Assembly: GCA_014529385.2 (NCBI GenBank)
Contig: CM043955.1
Span: forward strand, 142,650,140-142,714,139
Direction: 5' to 3'
DNA from: Adiantum capillus-veneris
Lineage: Eukaryota > Streptophyta > Polypodiopsida > Polypodiales > Pteridaceae
DNA: 64,000 nt
The position numbers and the translations under genes are program-made. How positions within the stretch are numbered: the first letter of the stretch is position 1; each line of letters begins with the position of its first letter. The notes under the pieces were generated by a model that was not told the origin of the DNA, did not search any database, and saw only the letters and a program-made list of their open reading frames with translations. This document shows positions 22,507 to 36,838 of this stretch, piece by piece.

Positions 22507-22688
22507 CCTCAGGACTATATACACATGCACATTTAAGAAGCTAGTTCATGGGATCGACGGCGCGGAACTGGGGTGCGATCGGCGAGACGATCTGGATCGT
22601 CTGCGTGGCGGGGCCGGGCTCGGGGTAGGAGGTAAACCCGGGCAACGAATGGCGGGACGACATGGCATAGGGCGGGTGACGTGGCCTC
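22507..22688. repeat. Left terminal inverted repeat of the large Mutator-like element
   Basis: Begins cctcaggactatatacacat and ends ...gacgtggcctc. It contains 'taaacccgggc' at 22633-22643, the same motif found repeatedly in the element's introns. GC-rich in its inner two thirds. Confidence 0.9.
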
Positions 22689-22922
22689 AGGCTATGAGGT
22701 GCCACGTGGATAAAGGGGCAGGTGGATGGCCGGGGTGGCTTTCCGTGCGCGGACAATGATTGTCAGTTAGGGCGCCGAAAGGGATTGCTTTATGCAAGGT
22801 GGGGTGGCGGGCAGAATTCATATTTGAATTGGGGAAGGTCGTGCAACAGAGCAGGTGTAGGGGTGGGGGTAAACCCGGGCTTCTGAAAAGGGGGCGCACG
22901 TGGGTGTTTTGTGTTGACGAAG

Positions 22923-24769
22923 ATGCACGTTTCCGCCAGTGGAGGGGCAGCGGTTGGGGGGCCTTGGGGGTGGGATATGGATGACATGGAAGAGTTCTTT
23001 GAAGAGAATCAAAGTGGGTGTTTGGATACATTTGCTTTTGCATCAACTAGGTACTTTGCTTTTGATAGGCAAACATACGGGCTTATGATAGCTTCTATCG
23101 AAAGTGGCCAAACGATTACCATAAGTGCTCTCAAAGCCCATGACAAGCGAGGTGTGCTAGACTTGAAAAAATGGGCAAGAATGAGGGATTCACTCCACGT
23201 AATGGTTGACCAAGGTGGATCTTCGCGTCTTGTTATTGGGAATGGAAAGTTGATTGCATGTATAGAAGATTGGGAAAGCATTGTCTCCGCATGCCACTCA
23301 AACGACCATTTATGCTTGCGGGCAACGATGGCATCCATTGCATGTACATGGTGCACAAGTATTAGACAGCATGGAATCCCACTTGCTTATTTGAAGGAGT
23401 TTTTGGACTTGTGTGCTTGTGCATCGTTGCCCGGGTTGGGGGAATTGGAGAGCCATGACACCACTTCCATAGAAAATTGCCTGGGTTTACAAGACAAACA
23501 AAAGAGTCCCGGCAAGGATGAAGGTGGTGTTGAGGAACATACAACATTGATGGATGATATTCAAAATGTGATCAACGCTATTGCCATCAAGCACAAGGCT
23601 AGATTGGTAGAGCGGCAATCATCGTTGTTGAGGGGCTTCATTCAACTTGTGTGTCATCGCAATGGGGAGGCATGAAGAAAGGGCCACGATCATCGAAGAC
23701 TGCGCACATCAAAGAAGTGTGGATGCCCGTTTACTATCGTCATTCAACGCGTCTATGATATAAAGGAAAGTGTAAGGATAAGGGTTCATGTTGGGCACAA
23801 AGGTCATGTGCCGGGATCACGTGAGGATCTTTATCACTTGCCGGTGCATCCTACTGTGAGGAAACGATGCATGGACGATTTGTTTGACGTTGGAACGTGT
23901 CGCCATGTCGCAAAGATGAGTGTCTCCAAGGAGCTATTTCACTTCAATATGACATTGCTGATAGAGCAAGTGTCACATAGATTCTTCATGATACCAAAGG
24001 AAATTCAAATGATGGAATATCAGCTCCGATCCTAAGGTAAATAAAGCCCTGAATGTCTCCTTGGTGGGATAATCATAGGTTTGTATGGGCTTATCTGTCA
24101 TGGTGCCTGGGTTTATTTTGGGCTAGTGCCTGGGTTTCTTTATTATTTTGCCTGGGTTTATCTGTCAGATTCATTTAAGACTTGAGTTTAATTGACTGCT
24201 TTTGTTTAGGGAGGCTAGGAAGCGATGACTGGTCTTCAATGTACCAGGAGGCTCTAAAATTAAAAGAGAAAAACAAAGTTCTCTATTGTCAACCCTACAA
24301 CCCGAATGCCTTCAATGAGATGGAAAGGCCATTCATACTCATTATTCAGGATGATTGGATGCTCCGCATGTGCTTGCGTTTCTCAACAAACAATGCTTGG
24401 GCAATAGACTCCACATTCAAAACAAATGTTTTTGGGATGCCACTCTATGCAGCCGTATTGCCAAATCAAAATGGAATTGGTTTACCCTTGTGGTTTATGT
24501 TGTGCACACATGATGTAGGAACATCTCAAGAAAGCATTGCTTTGCAAGTGACACTAAGGCTTGTGTTCCACAAAATGAACAACATTCGCCCTTGAGCATT
24601 GGTGATTGACAAGTGTATGACTTCATTACTTGCCATCAATAAAGTTGTTCATGCTGATCAATCTTGTTGGGAGGTGGACAAAGATGGGACAACTCAACAA
24701 GTTGCATGTACTGTCTTGCTATCTTGGCTCCATACCAAGAAAGCATGGGTGGAGCACTTGCTTCCACAG
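22923..24769 (+). pseudogene. MULE-type transposase, exons 1 and 2 (22923-24036, 24210-24769), 3' part lost
   Basis: The start is the ATG at 22923 (MHVSASGGAAVGG). Exon 1 ends with a zinc-binding segment resembling the FAR1/WRKY-GCM1 fold: Cys at 'LVC', 'KKCGCPF' (23718-23726) and 'GHKGH' (23796-23807). Exon 2 carries the DDE-type core of the MULE transposase domain: 'ILIIQDDWMLRMCLRFSTNN', 'AIDSTFKTNVFGMPLYAAV' with the first Asp at 24407-24409, 'WFMLCTHDVGTSQES', and 'VIDKC' with the second Asp at 24608-24610. The intron 24037-24209 is GT-AG and keeps phase. In-frame stops occur at 23673 (TGA), 24033 (TAA) and 24593 (TGA); each is one C-to-T change from Arg or Gln. The third catalytic residue and any SWIM zinc finger would lie in later exons, which are missing because the nested gypsy element and a deletion occupy that place. 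Confidence 0.85.
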
Positions 24770-25065
24770 GTTTGTAATATGGTTTTGTATATGTGTACGT
24801 GGGTTTATCTGCGTGTCAGAGGTTTATCTGTTAGTGCTTGGGTTTATCTGTTAGTGCCTAGGTTTATTTGTCAGTGCCTGGGTTTATCTGTCTATGCCTG
24901 GATTTATTTGTTTGTGCCTGGGTTTATCTGTCAATGCCTGGATTTATTTGATGGTGCCTGGGTTTATCTGTCAGTGTCTGGGTTTTTCTGTCAGTGTCTG
25001 TGTTTATCTATCAGTGCCTTGGTTTTTCTATGTGTGAGAGCTTATCTGTGTGGACCTGGGATGAT
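24059..25065. repeat. Dispersed/tandem minisatellite 'gcctgggtttatctgtcagt' in transposase introns
   Basis: About fifteen imperfect copies of a roughly 21-base unit, a few in intron 1 (24100-24170) and an almost continuous array in intron 2 (24800-25060). The same unit, inverted, fills introns of the second gene on the other strand. Confidence 0.9.
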
Positions 25066-25129
25066 ATGGGTGAACTATAGATTATCTCGTATATGTTTCT
25101 TGATATGCCTGCCCACTTTTTTTGCAAGC

Positions 25130-28106
25130 TCCTAAGGAGATGCGTGAAACCCTATATGCAATTTGTGAGAACTTTTCTATGAAGCGTCTATAGTATGCAC
25201 ACATACCTATAAAGCTTCTTAGTTCATGAAGATTCCTTGGTTTAGGCCATCATTTTATTACCTCTAACTTGGATGGATCCATTTGGATGCCATCTTGAGA
25301 GATAATGTGACCTAAATACTGAATCTCTTGCAAGAAAAATTCACTTTTCTTTCGATTAACATAAAGTTTATTCTCTCTCAAAACTTGAAATATTACCTAG
25401 AGATGTTGCTTGTGTTCGTCTAATGAATTAGAGTAGATGATAATATCATCAAAGAACACTCTAGTGAAGGTTCGATGAGGCATGAACAGATTCTCCATCA
25501 AGCGGTTGAATGTGGCTGGTGCATTGGTCAAGCCAAAAGGCATGACAATGTATTTGTAAAGACCAAATGTGGTGCGAAATGCGGTCTTTACAATGTCTTG
25601 ATCAACTATCCTTATTTGATGATAGCCACTTTTTAGGTCAATCCTACTGAAGTAGGTCGATCCTTGTAGCTTATCAAATAGGTCTTCTACCCGTGGAACG
25701 GGAAACCTATTCTTGATAGTGATCCTATTTAGTGCTCTATAGTCGAAACACATACGATATGTGCTGTCTTTATTTTGCACTAATAGCATAGGTGAGCAAA
25801 ATGGAGATGAGCTAGGCCTAACCATGCCCTTCTCAACTAACTCATGCACTTGCCGCATGATCTCCTCTTGTTGAGCTTGAGAAACTCTATAAGGAGGTTT
25901 GTTAGGCGGTGAACTTCCTGGAAGAAGTTCAATTGCATGGTCATCATTACCTCGTTTAGGAGGTAGCTCACAAGGGATGTCGTCAATAAAAACATCTTGA
26001 AACCCCTTGAGAAAATTGGATAACTCTAATTCCTTTTGGTTGCTTTTATTTTCTTTTGCTAAAGCATTAGGTTCATTTTGAGAATCTTTAACAAAAATCA
26101 TGTACATGGAAATAGAGCTCTTTATTGACTTGTTGAAAGTTGGTGTATGTACAATGAGGATAGTGTTACCCATTTCCTTAGCATCTATATACATGTATTT
26201 TTCCCTGAACTTAAAGGAGATTCTCCTTTCAGGAAATTTAACATTGGCAGCCAGGCGGTCAAACCATGGTGCCCCTAGGATTACGTCCTCATGCTTGAGA
26301 GGAGAGATAAAGAAGTCCTCTTTGTCCACATAGCCTTGGACATGAAGCCTCAATTTCCCGATTAAGGGAGTGACTGAAGCTTCTTGCCCCTTGAAGGCAT
26401 TGTCTGCGGCAGCGGGTAGGACATCTCCCATCTCATAAGCTTGTATGCCTAGCTTGGTGGCCAACTCTATAGATATAAAATTGTGAGTAGAACCAGGGTC
26501 AAAGAGAATAAAAGCATCATGTTCTCTTACCTTTCCCCAAGCATGGCATAGAGGAGATCCTTTGTGATGAGTTTGGTGAGTCTCCTCCTCTTGGATTTCA
26601 ACCAAGGAAGCTCTAGGAGGATCTTGGCAGTTGTTCTTTTGGGGACAAGCGCGGTACGCATGCCCTTGTTCGCCGCACTTGAAACACCGGTTATCCTTGC
26701 GATAACGCTCAAGCTCTTCAGGAGAGAGTTTGTTCTTACCTTTGTAAACTCCCTTCTCTTTAGCTTTGTTGGAGTTGCCCTTAGGAGACTTTTGGAAATT
26801 GTCCTTCCCCTTAGGCTCATTGGAACCCTTGTTTTCCGGGGGCTTATTATTTCTTTTAGCCCCCGTTTAGAAATTGATTCGTGAGGACACCATAGTATGG
26901 TGTATTACCGCCGATATGGTACGTGGCCTTTAAGAGTTGACATACTCTACCATTTCTTCGGTTAAGCCCGCACAAAATTGTTGCTTTTGCTCTCCAAAAT
27001 CCAACTTTTTGAAGACAGTGGCTTTGAGTTGTAGGTCCCAAAAATTGTCTACATATTTGTGGATGGATTCATTGGGAGAGAGCTTTAAGCTTTGCCATTC
27101 GGTGAGTACTTTGTCTTTGGCATCGGTGGCTCTTAAAGCTTTCCATGTTCGTGGAGCTTCATCGTTGGCCTGTAGGCTAGACCACCATTGCCTGGCGGAC
27201 TTTTAAAAGTGCATAGCTACATGGCGTAGCTTAGAGGACTCTGTGAAGCCCTCATCTCCAAACGCCACATCAAATTGCTGGATAAAGGCCAATACTTTGT
27301 CCGTAGCACCAAAGGTACCATCATAGGTAAGGAAAGAGATGCTCTTCCCTCCCTCTTAATTTCTTCAACTTGGACTACCTCTTCCATGCAGCATAGGATT
27401 TCCTATGGCCTCTTCTTTTTGATGGTTCAAAGGTTGCACCATCACTTTCTTTAGAAGGTGAAGAATTTGAAGAAGGTGGAGAAGAGGGTGACCTCTTTCT
27501 CTCCTTTTTCTTGTCTTGATCTTCAGGGTCTTCACCATCACTTTCATAAGAGGAAGAGGATGAAGAAGATGGAGAAGAGGGTGTCCTCTTTCTCGCCTTT
27601 TTCTTCTCTTGCTTTTTATAATCCCTCTTTGAATTATTGCGTGGAGAAGAGTATGATGGTCTTCTCCGCTTTGGGGGTGATGGAGAGCGTTTAGCCTGCC
27701 GTCTTCGTGGAGCCATCTCCGCCGAGGTGGCGGGAGACTCACTTCTTTCTCGTTCCTTCGGTGGAGGCTCTTGAGTTCTCCTTTGGGAAGGAGATGCATC
27801 ATCAAGAAGTAAATTCTTGAGCCCTTCGTATGGATTCTCTTCTTCTTCCCGAATCGGAGAGAGACCTCTTTTGGGAGTCTCACAAGGAGGCTTCCTAGGT
27901 GTTCTCTCGTCATGGTGATGAACTTGGAGAATCCCGTGAGCACGGAGCTGCCGTTGCACTTCACTTTGGAGAGATGGATTGCCCATGTCTTGTTGAAGCC
28001 TAGAAACAAGATAGTTAACAAGCATTGAAGCATCATTAGTAGCTTGCTCATGAGCAAAATCAAAGTTATCAACATTAATTTCACTCTCTTTACTATTGTC
28101 ATCCAT
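25130..28106 (-). pseudogene. Ty3/gypsy gag-protease-RT polyprotein
   Basis: The start is the ATG at 28106 (MDDNSKESEINVDNFDF). The gag N-terminal part has an Arg/Ser/Pro-rich stretch with many SPSS and RKR motifs and ends in a TGA near 27375. Gag then continues with 'LTYDGTFGATDKVLAF', 'ARQWWSSLQ', 'EWQSLKLSPNESIHKYVDNF' to a CCHC knuckle (C-FK-C-GEQG-H-AYRA-C, about 26690-26650). The protease has FDPGSTHNFIS (D-P-G in place of D-S/T-G). RT holds '[17 protein letters not shown]', '[13 protein letters not shown]', 'VMPFGLTNAPATFNRLM' and the catalytic F-F-D-D (VFFDDIIIYS). Stops interrupt gag (27375, about 27205, about 26940 and 26865) and RT at 25397. It is defective by both stops and truncation, but the 26605-25397 reading frame is uninterrupted. 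Confidence 0.9.
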
Positions 28107-28495
28107 TCTAACAACTTTTAGGTGTACTTTGGCACTTCAAGCCCTAGTTGCTACTACTCTTTACCCCTTTAGAAAAAGCACTCAAGCTACTATACCCGCG
28201 GCTCGAATACCATTAATTGCAAGGATTAGAAGAGAGGGTCTTTCGACACCAAAACAGCACCGGCTCCTGTCAAGCTTCTAATAGCTCAATAGTGGTTAAG
28301 CCATAGGCAAGCCCCGTAGGACTCCACTATTAAGACCAAAGCTCTCGACGGTGATGCCCCGTTAACTGCACGAAGGCAGGCGCACTGCAAGGCTGAAAAA
28401 TCCCTATTCTACTTACTCACAGGCAATTAATAATACCAACCATTTATAGCTAGCTTGAGGACCTCCCTTATTGAGCAAGAAAAGAGAAACCTTGT

Positions 28496-28507
28496 GCTCT
28501 GATACCA
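28496..28507 (-). other. tRNA-Met primer-binding site of the nested gypsy element
   Basis: On the minus strand the sequence reads TGGTATCAGAGC, the standard plant initiator tRNA-Met primer site. It starts one or two bases after the LTR end (...GTTACA). This fixes the inner end of the 5' LTR. Confidence 0.93.
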
Positions 28508-28508
28508 A

Positions 28509-29950
28509 TGTAACATTTAATGGCCTAAAAACTTGTGTGTAGTGGAAATTAGCATGAACATAGTGGGCATTTCATTAGAATAGATTCCTAATAAGAATTA
28601 CAAGAGTGCTTGGGTGGAGAGAGCAACAAAAAGCATAACACCTAGTTAGATAGCATGAACAATACTTTCAAAAGAGAGAGAAATTAAGCTATTGACAATA
28701 GTTGAGGACCGAATTTGCATGAAGCCTGTCCCCCCTCCAAAAGGCTTTGTATTATGGTTTCTCCCATCAAGAGAGACATTGTACAATACAATTTTTTGTG
28801 TTCCTTCAAGACTAGCTAGTGCAATGAAGATGAAAGCTTCATGCACTAAGCAAAACACTTAGCAAACACAACTTAAATTATCCCCGGTCTCAGACCCAAG
28901 ACCTCACACACCTTCGAAGATGGTGAGAGCTAGCAGGGTATGAGAGTAGATTGAGAGGAAGGAGTATCTTACGAGAAAGATGTACATCTCCTCACATAAT
29001 CACTCATATTAGCATAGCTTAGCTTAGTAATTAGGTTGGTAGAGGATATGAGCATGCATTGAAGCTTGGCTCTTGGTTGGATTTGCATCCACATGCCAAG
29101 AGTGTGTCGATGTAGGCTTCTATCTCATAAGCTTGGAGTAGGTGATGAGCTCTCCATTAAAGCTTGGGAAGAGATAGTCTTCTTTGCTTCACACATAGAC
29201 TGTGTGTGAGTGTGTGTGTGATAATGCCTTGCAAAAATCAGCCCCCTCTCTCTCTTGGGCGAGCCCTCTTGCTATTTGCTCTTCCTCTACCCTCATTGGG
29301 TCTCCCCAAGTCAAGCCAATGATTATTAAGCAGCATAAGTGATAGCCTTTTGACATGTGTCCCCCTTTCCCCTTTTGTGAGAGCTTAACCAATTAAACTT
29401 AATTGATTTAAATGAATTAAATCCCCATTGGACCTTTCCCCATTCTGACCAATAGAAATTAAGTAGCCCATTGGGCTGCTCAATTCCTATTGGACCCCTC
29501 CATGGGCTGTCCAATAATCATCCAGGAGACTTAATTTTCATTGGTTCTTTTTATTAAGTGTTTTAAAATTAATTAGGCTAAATTTACTCTAGCCTAATTC
29601 TCATTGGTCCACCTCCAAGGCCATCCAATAGGAATTGGGTATACCTTGTGGGCATCTGGCCTAGGGAGCTGACATGTGTCCCTCATTCCCTTTGTGTAAA
29701 GGGGGCTTGTGTGTGTGTGTGTGGCTTTCTCTCTCATCCCCTAGAAGAAAGGCTCGCCCCCTCCCAAGTAGGGATGTATAAAGACTTTTTTGGTCACACA
29801 CAAAGCATCCAATTTCCCTAGGGTTGACCTTTGGACACAACCTTTGAATTTTGGAACCTTAGCATTTTGGAAGTCTTAATGGGATGAACCTTAGGGTCTT
29901 TTTAGCCCATTGTTGCACATGGCTCTTTTGCAGATGGCCCCCCCTTTTGC
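28509..29950 (-). repeat. 5' LTR of the nested gypsy element (outer end approximate)
   Basis: The inner end is exact, at the primer site. The outer end lies somewhere around 29940-29990, where LTR-like text gives way to the Mutator-like element. The length of about 1.4 kb and shared blocks with 7780-8889 support the LTR call. Confidence 0.75.
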
Positions 29951-29959
29951 AGATGCAAG

Positions 29960-30329
29960 TTCATACAAACAACATTTTCTAAGTTTGCAGCACACTATAC
30001 AAATAACATATAAACCATGAATGCAAACCACTAACATGTCAAGCCTGACAACATATCAACCCAAGAAATCCGTAAAACCTAGACTTATTTGATAACCGAT
30101 AAAGTAAACCCAATACACATATCAACCCAGGCAATCCATAAATCCAGGATTAATTTAACATCTGAACATGTAAACGTGGATAGCATGTCAACCCAAAAAA
30201 TTTGTAACACAAAATTGTTTTAACCACCTAGCATAAGCCGAGGAGAGAATGAAAAGTTCACATTCCATGTTAGAGCTGATAAGTATGTGAAACAAAATCA
30301 TACAAACGACATAGTCACTCAAAACAATC
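29960..30329. other. Non-coding sequence between nested LTR and the second MULE gene
   Basis: Probably the 3' flank of the minus-strand gene ending at 30330. It holds degenerate 'caacccaggcaatcc' units related to the element's intron minisatellite. No transposase exon is recognisable on the plus strand here. Confidence 0.5.
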
Positions 30330-31379
30330 TCAAGCAGGTGAAGATAAAATCTCTTGCGCCTCATCCTCGTCACTACTAACATCTTGGGCGCCATCCTCAT
30401 TGTCCCCTTTGCCACTTACACCACCGTCATCCTCGTCATCAGCCCCATCATCTTCACCGTCATCACCGCCACCACTTATGTCACCCCCACCATCGTCATC
30501 ACCGCCACCACTTATGTCACTCCCACCACTTATGTCATCACTGCCACCACTTGTGTCACCCCCACCATCTTCATCATCGGCACCACTTATGTCACTCCCA
30601 CCACTTTTGTCATCACCGCCACCACTTGTGTCACTCCCACCATCGTCATCATCGGCATCCCCATCGCTACCATAATCGGGATCATCATCCCCACTCCCAT
30701 CCTGGTTAGACTCGTCATCACTCCCTCCGCTACTCCCCCCCGCTGCTTTTATCCTCGTCACTACGAACAATCAAGGTCTCCACTTTAATCCGGCGCTGCA
30801 ATAAAACAGATTACTTTAAACTCAGACATAGAATAAACCCGGGCACTTACAAAAACACAAACCTCATTAAAATAGTAAAGTTGGCTTCTATGACCATAGA
30901 ACTTACCCTAGATTCGTAGCCTTCCTCCACGTGACTCTTGATCTCCTTTTTCATTGCCTCTTCCCTTTGATCGATCGTTTTCATGTGGTTGGCCACAAAC
31001 TGCATGATAAAAGTATCTTTCTTCATGGTCGTTTGAGCCTTGCGCGGAAGAACGTCCCAAGTGAGGGCTGCCCTATTCTTTGCTCTCTCCTCAATCCTCT
31101 TGCGATTTACTGCAAACTTTCAACTCACATCCTTAAAGCGCTGTTGGGCCCGTACCTGATCTTGTATACTTGGGCACGTCGTTGTTGACACTCCCTCGAG
31201 GCCGCCCTCCAAGCCTTTGAGGGATGAAGACATCCAACCCATGTACTTTCTTTAAGTGTTGAATCATCCGTGATCGCTTCTCCATGAGAGTGTTCCGAAT
31301 CGCACATGGTGGTTCAGCCCGACAAATCCTCACCAACTTACCCCCATTGATAACCTCAACATAAGGCGTCTACATCCAA

Positions 31380-33500
<2,121 letters not shown>

Positions 33501-34237
33501 CCGGGAACTGTCTTACTTGTTCTGGCTGTTGGGCCTTTAAAGCCCCCTTCTTCCCTTCCTTGGTCACGGCAGCAGTAGGCTTATATGGCTCCGGTTCTAC
33601 AACCTCCAATGGAGGAACATCATCATTGTTTGGTCCTTTCCCCGCTTTCTTCTTCCTTTCCCCTCCCACAGAAGCAGTCTCTGGAGAAGGCTCCGGAATT
33701 ACAACATCGGGCTGAGACACTGCAAGAAGGAGCTCCCCCCCCACCTCTTTGACCTCCTCAACCTGCGTTGGCCCCGCCCTTGACCGTGTGGCTCTCATCG
33801 CAGGCGGCTTTTTGGCTCCCCCCCAGCCCTTCCAACAGGCTTCTTTGGCGGAGGTGTAGAGTAGGCGCCCCTCATTCCCTTCCTCCCTCCCTTCTTCGCC
33901 TTGCCCGCCATCTCTGCGCAATCCTGGACAGAGCTCCCCCTTGCCCGCGATGCCCTTGAAACCCCCTGGACAGACCTGCGCAATGCCCTGAAACACCCCC
34001 TCAAACCCCAAAACAGAGGTGGCAATGTTGAATGCCCATCTTGCAAGCTGTACTTCGAGGTGCAAAGTGAAAGCAACCCGAGCGACATGGCGGGACGACC
34101 TGCAGGCTCCCCTCACTGCCTGAGGTGAGGTGACACACCCCACTTCAAAATCATGGCGGGTGATCCCGTCGGATTTCCCCCCCCCCGTCATAATTAATGC
34201 CGACGTGGATCGTCCGTCGCCATCTCACCCACGTCCC

Positions 34238-34419
34238 GAGGCCACGTCACCCGCCCGGCGTCACGTCGTCCCGCCATTCATCGCCCGGGTTTACCTCCTA
34301 CCCCGAGCTCGGCCCCGCCATGCGGACGATCCAGATCGTCTCGCCGATCACGCCCTAGTTCCGTGCCGTCGATCCCATGAACGAGCTTCTTAAATGTGCA
34401 TGTGTATATAGTCCTGAGG
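34238..34419. repeat. Right terminal inverted repeat of the large Mutator-like element
   Basis: Inverse of 22507-22688 over the full 182 bp without gaps. It carries gcccgggtttacc at about 34284-34296, the inverse of the left TIR motif. Confidence 0.9.
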
Positions 34420-34436
34420 TGGGGTGGGTGGGGAGT

Positions 34437-34461
34437 GGGGGGGGGGGGGGGGGGGGGGGGG
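34437..34461. repeat. Poly-G run beside the right target duplication
   Basis: About 25 G directly after 'tggggtgggtggggagt'. A T15-G24 run follows at 34718-34756. Lengths of such runs are unreliable in assemblies. Confidence 0.8.
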
Positions 34462-34619
34462 CTTTGTCTGGGCCCTTACCCTAGTGTCTATGTCAACCAA
34501 GTCATTGCCAAGCACACTGTTTTTTTTCCTAAGACCCCTTGATAACTTTCTCCCCATCATAAAATGTGTGTACCCAACTAAACTTCTCTCACAATGTCAT
34601 ATGACATAGTGGTATTATT

Positions 34620-34722
34620 TGTACAAGCAATGCTTAAAGAATGTCTTTGACAACGTTGGATTTGGCATGTGCACCAAAAGAGACATGAAGATACTTCTTT
34701 GTTGTTGCTGTTTGGGGTTTTT

Positions 34723-34753
<31 letters not shown>

Positions 34754-35499
34754 GGGTTTGGGGTGGGGGGCACTTGCAAAACTCACAATGGTGAGTAGAT
34801 TATATTGACAAAACCAAAAATTACAAGTTCTTGCCATGCTCATGGAGAGCCATGACATCTGCAAAGAATCATAGATACATCGGCTAATAGGAGAGTCACC
34901 CCACGACAATGGATGAGCCCACCCTTTTACCCATGCCCGTCCATCAAAGCGACACCCATGGTCCTTTTCCACTCCTCAAAGTACTATGTAAGAGATGCAC
35001 TAACCTATAATTCAAGATTTCATAGAGGGGCTTGGTGGGTCTCACTTTTCCCTTCCCTTGCAAGAGGACTTCAACAATAAAACGAAACTCTTGGTAATTT
35101 GATTTTAGTCCACTTTTAGATTCCAAATAGAAGCTCAAAGAGTTCTCTGGACTTGGGGAAGCATGGTAGCTTAGGACATAAAGATATAGTTCAACCCTTG
35201 AGACATGTGGGTGTGGGTGGGTGGGAGCAATCCTGTAAACTAGTCGAAGTGAAGCTTTGAACAACAAAAAAAGGGGACAAAAAGATATGCTAGCAGAGAA
35301 TAAAACTCTTGGTAATTTGATTTCAATCCACTTTTAGATTCCAAATAGAAGCTCAAAGAGTTCTTTAGACTTGGCAAAGTATGTTAGCTCAGCATTGGTT
35401 TTGTGCTGATCTCTCTCAGCGTGCTCAGAGGAGGGACAGGTGGACAGTGTAGGGTGTAGGGTTGGGAAGTTAGTTTTTTTCTAATAGTTGTTGTGTTCA
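34620..35499. other. Unassigned stretch with a 218-bp-spaced direct repeat
   Basis: A roughly 100-bp sequence beginning 'actcttggtaatttgatttt' at 35087 recurs at 35305 with few changes. The minus strand of 35267-34800 has protein-like text in broken frames ('LYEILNYRLVHLLHSTL', 'MALHEHGKNL'), but no family is recognised and the frames are interrupted. Confidence 0.45.
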
Positions 35500-36043
35500 A
35501 GAGAGGGCGGATTTGTGTGGGTGAGGTGCACCCCTTACCTCACCTACTGTGCCTTGTTGTGGTCCCCCCGACCGCCAAGGTCAATTGCCACCTCCCCCCT
35601 TTACCTCAAGGCTTTGCCTAGCTTACCTTCGGGAGCTCAAACCGTTTTTACTTTACAAGCACTTATTATCTAACTCTTTGGGTTGGGATCTTATCACACC
35701 CATTGCCAAAGTGGTGCTTGACCATGGGGTCTTTGACTAAATCTTTGTATGTGGAGGCATTGCCATGGTCGGCTAAGGACCCCATGCCCGATCAGGTGGT
35801 TATCAGGCTGGATGACACCGTAGGTCATTCATGCGACAAAGGCATAGGCGGCTTGGCCGGATTGAGCAAAGAAGACCTGAAAGGATACAAGGCATGATAG
35901 AGAAGGAACTCGTCTAGATTCTCAACCTGCTCTCAATAAAAAAAAAAGAACCCTAGAAAAAGCATAGACACCCTCCAAGGCTGCAACTGAATCTAAAGGA
36001 GAGAAAGCCTTTCAAGAGCTTAAAAAAAAAGATCCCGCAAAGA

Positions 36044-36838
36044 GTGGAGGTTGAAGATGCAGTCACGGTCGCAGTCCCATCAATCTTGACAAAGAGACAA
36101 CTCATGGATCTAGCAAACTTGACACTAGTTTTTGGAATTATGGGCAGGGTTCCTACCAAAGTCAAATTGATTAGCTGGTTGCGTAGCGTCAATGTCCTTT
36201 ATCATAGTGGATCAGTGATGATGGTGCATTACCTGCCAAAGGATTCTTCTCTGTGCAGTTGAATGATGCGACATCAGTGTCCCAAATCCTAGCCAAGATC
36301 GCACTCTTCTTTACCAGGGAGCCTGTATGTGTGCTCCCATGGGACCCCTCTTTTGAATCCACGGATGCCTTCATTTTGATATGTTCCTGGTGTGGGTTGA
36401 GTTTGTAAACCTTTCGATGTGGTTGAGGAAAACGTTGAGAGGATTGACTGCATATTTCAGTATCCCACTTTTTGTGCCAACAGGAAGAGCCACTGGGTTT
36501 GTAGCAAATAAGGTTTGCATTTGATGGGATCTTAAAAACCCCCAGCCCAAGAACTTAGTGGGTGAATGTAGGGGCCGAACTAAAGGTTGTTCCTTTGAAT
36601 TTGGCACCTTTTCGGGTGCGTGCTTCAAGTGCAACAAATTTGGATGCTTTGTGAAGGCTTGTCCTTTGGCCTTGACTGTGGCTGTAGATCTTAATAAAGG
36701 GGAAAAATGAGAAACCTCAAACTTGCAGGTAGCGGCTGGGACAGAGGCCCCACCACAGAAGGATGTTGAAGCTATAGAGAAAGAACAACAAGTGAAGGAG
36801 ACTCCAACTACCAAGGAGAACATTGTGAAGCCCTTCTA
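36044..36838 (+). pseudogene. LINE ORF1: DUF4283-like domain and zinc knuckle
   Basis: The text 'LTLVFGIMGRVPTKVKLISW' with a trailing 'MMVHYLPKDSSLCS', then (after frame breaks) 'WVEFVNLSMWLRKTLRGL' and 'SIPLFVPTGRATGFVANK', follows the pattern of the DUF4283 domain of plant LINE ORF1 proteins. A CCHC-type knuckle at about 36621-36663 reads C-FK-C-NKFG-C-FVKA-C, with Cys where the family has His. Several stops and at least three frame changes. ORF1 proteins bind element RNA. Confidence 0.6.

Larger units (their letters stand above)
25125..29950 (-). mobile_element. Ty3/gypsy element nested in the Mutator-like element, 3'-truncated
   Basis: In minus orientation: 5' LTR (29950-28509), primer-binding site, gag, zinc knuckle, protease and RT to about 25125. 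RNase H, integrase and the 3' LTR are absent; coding stops abruptly after 'MCAYYRRFIEKFSQIAYRVS'. The left junction lies inside an intron of the transposase, so the missing gypsy end and the missing transposase exons were probably removed by one deletion. It belongs to the same family as the plus-strand element at 7780-9795. Confidence 0.88.

Noticed and set aside
23009-23356. Minus-strand frames over the transposase exons
   Set aside because: Antisense shadows; the plus strand carries the zinc-binding and DDE motifs with a phase-keeping intron.
24780-25065. Regular 21-base repeats resembling a CRISPR array
   Set aside because: Units are adjacent and degenerate with no unique spacers, lie in a eukaryotic intron, and recur inverted in another intron of the same transposon.
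30354-30788. Plus-strand Thr/Ile- and Pro/Ser-rich frames opposite the acidic tail
   Set aside because: They mirror the Asp/Gly/Ser tail codons of the minus-strand exon, which connects to upstream exons through good splice sites; the plus frames have no such context.
34436-34756. Poly-G runs as G-quadruplex regulators
   Set aside because: Long uninterrupted G runs can fold, but they sit in non-coding DNA without a nearby gene start and their lengths may be assembly artefacts.
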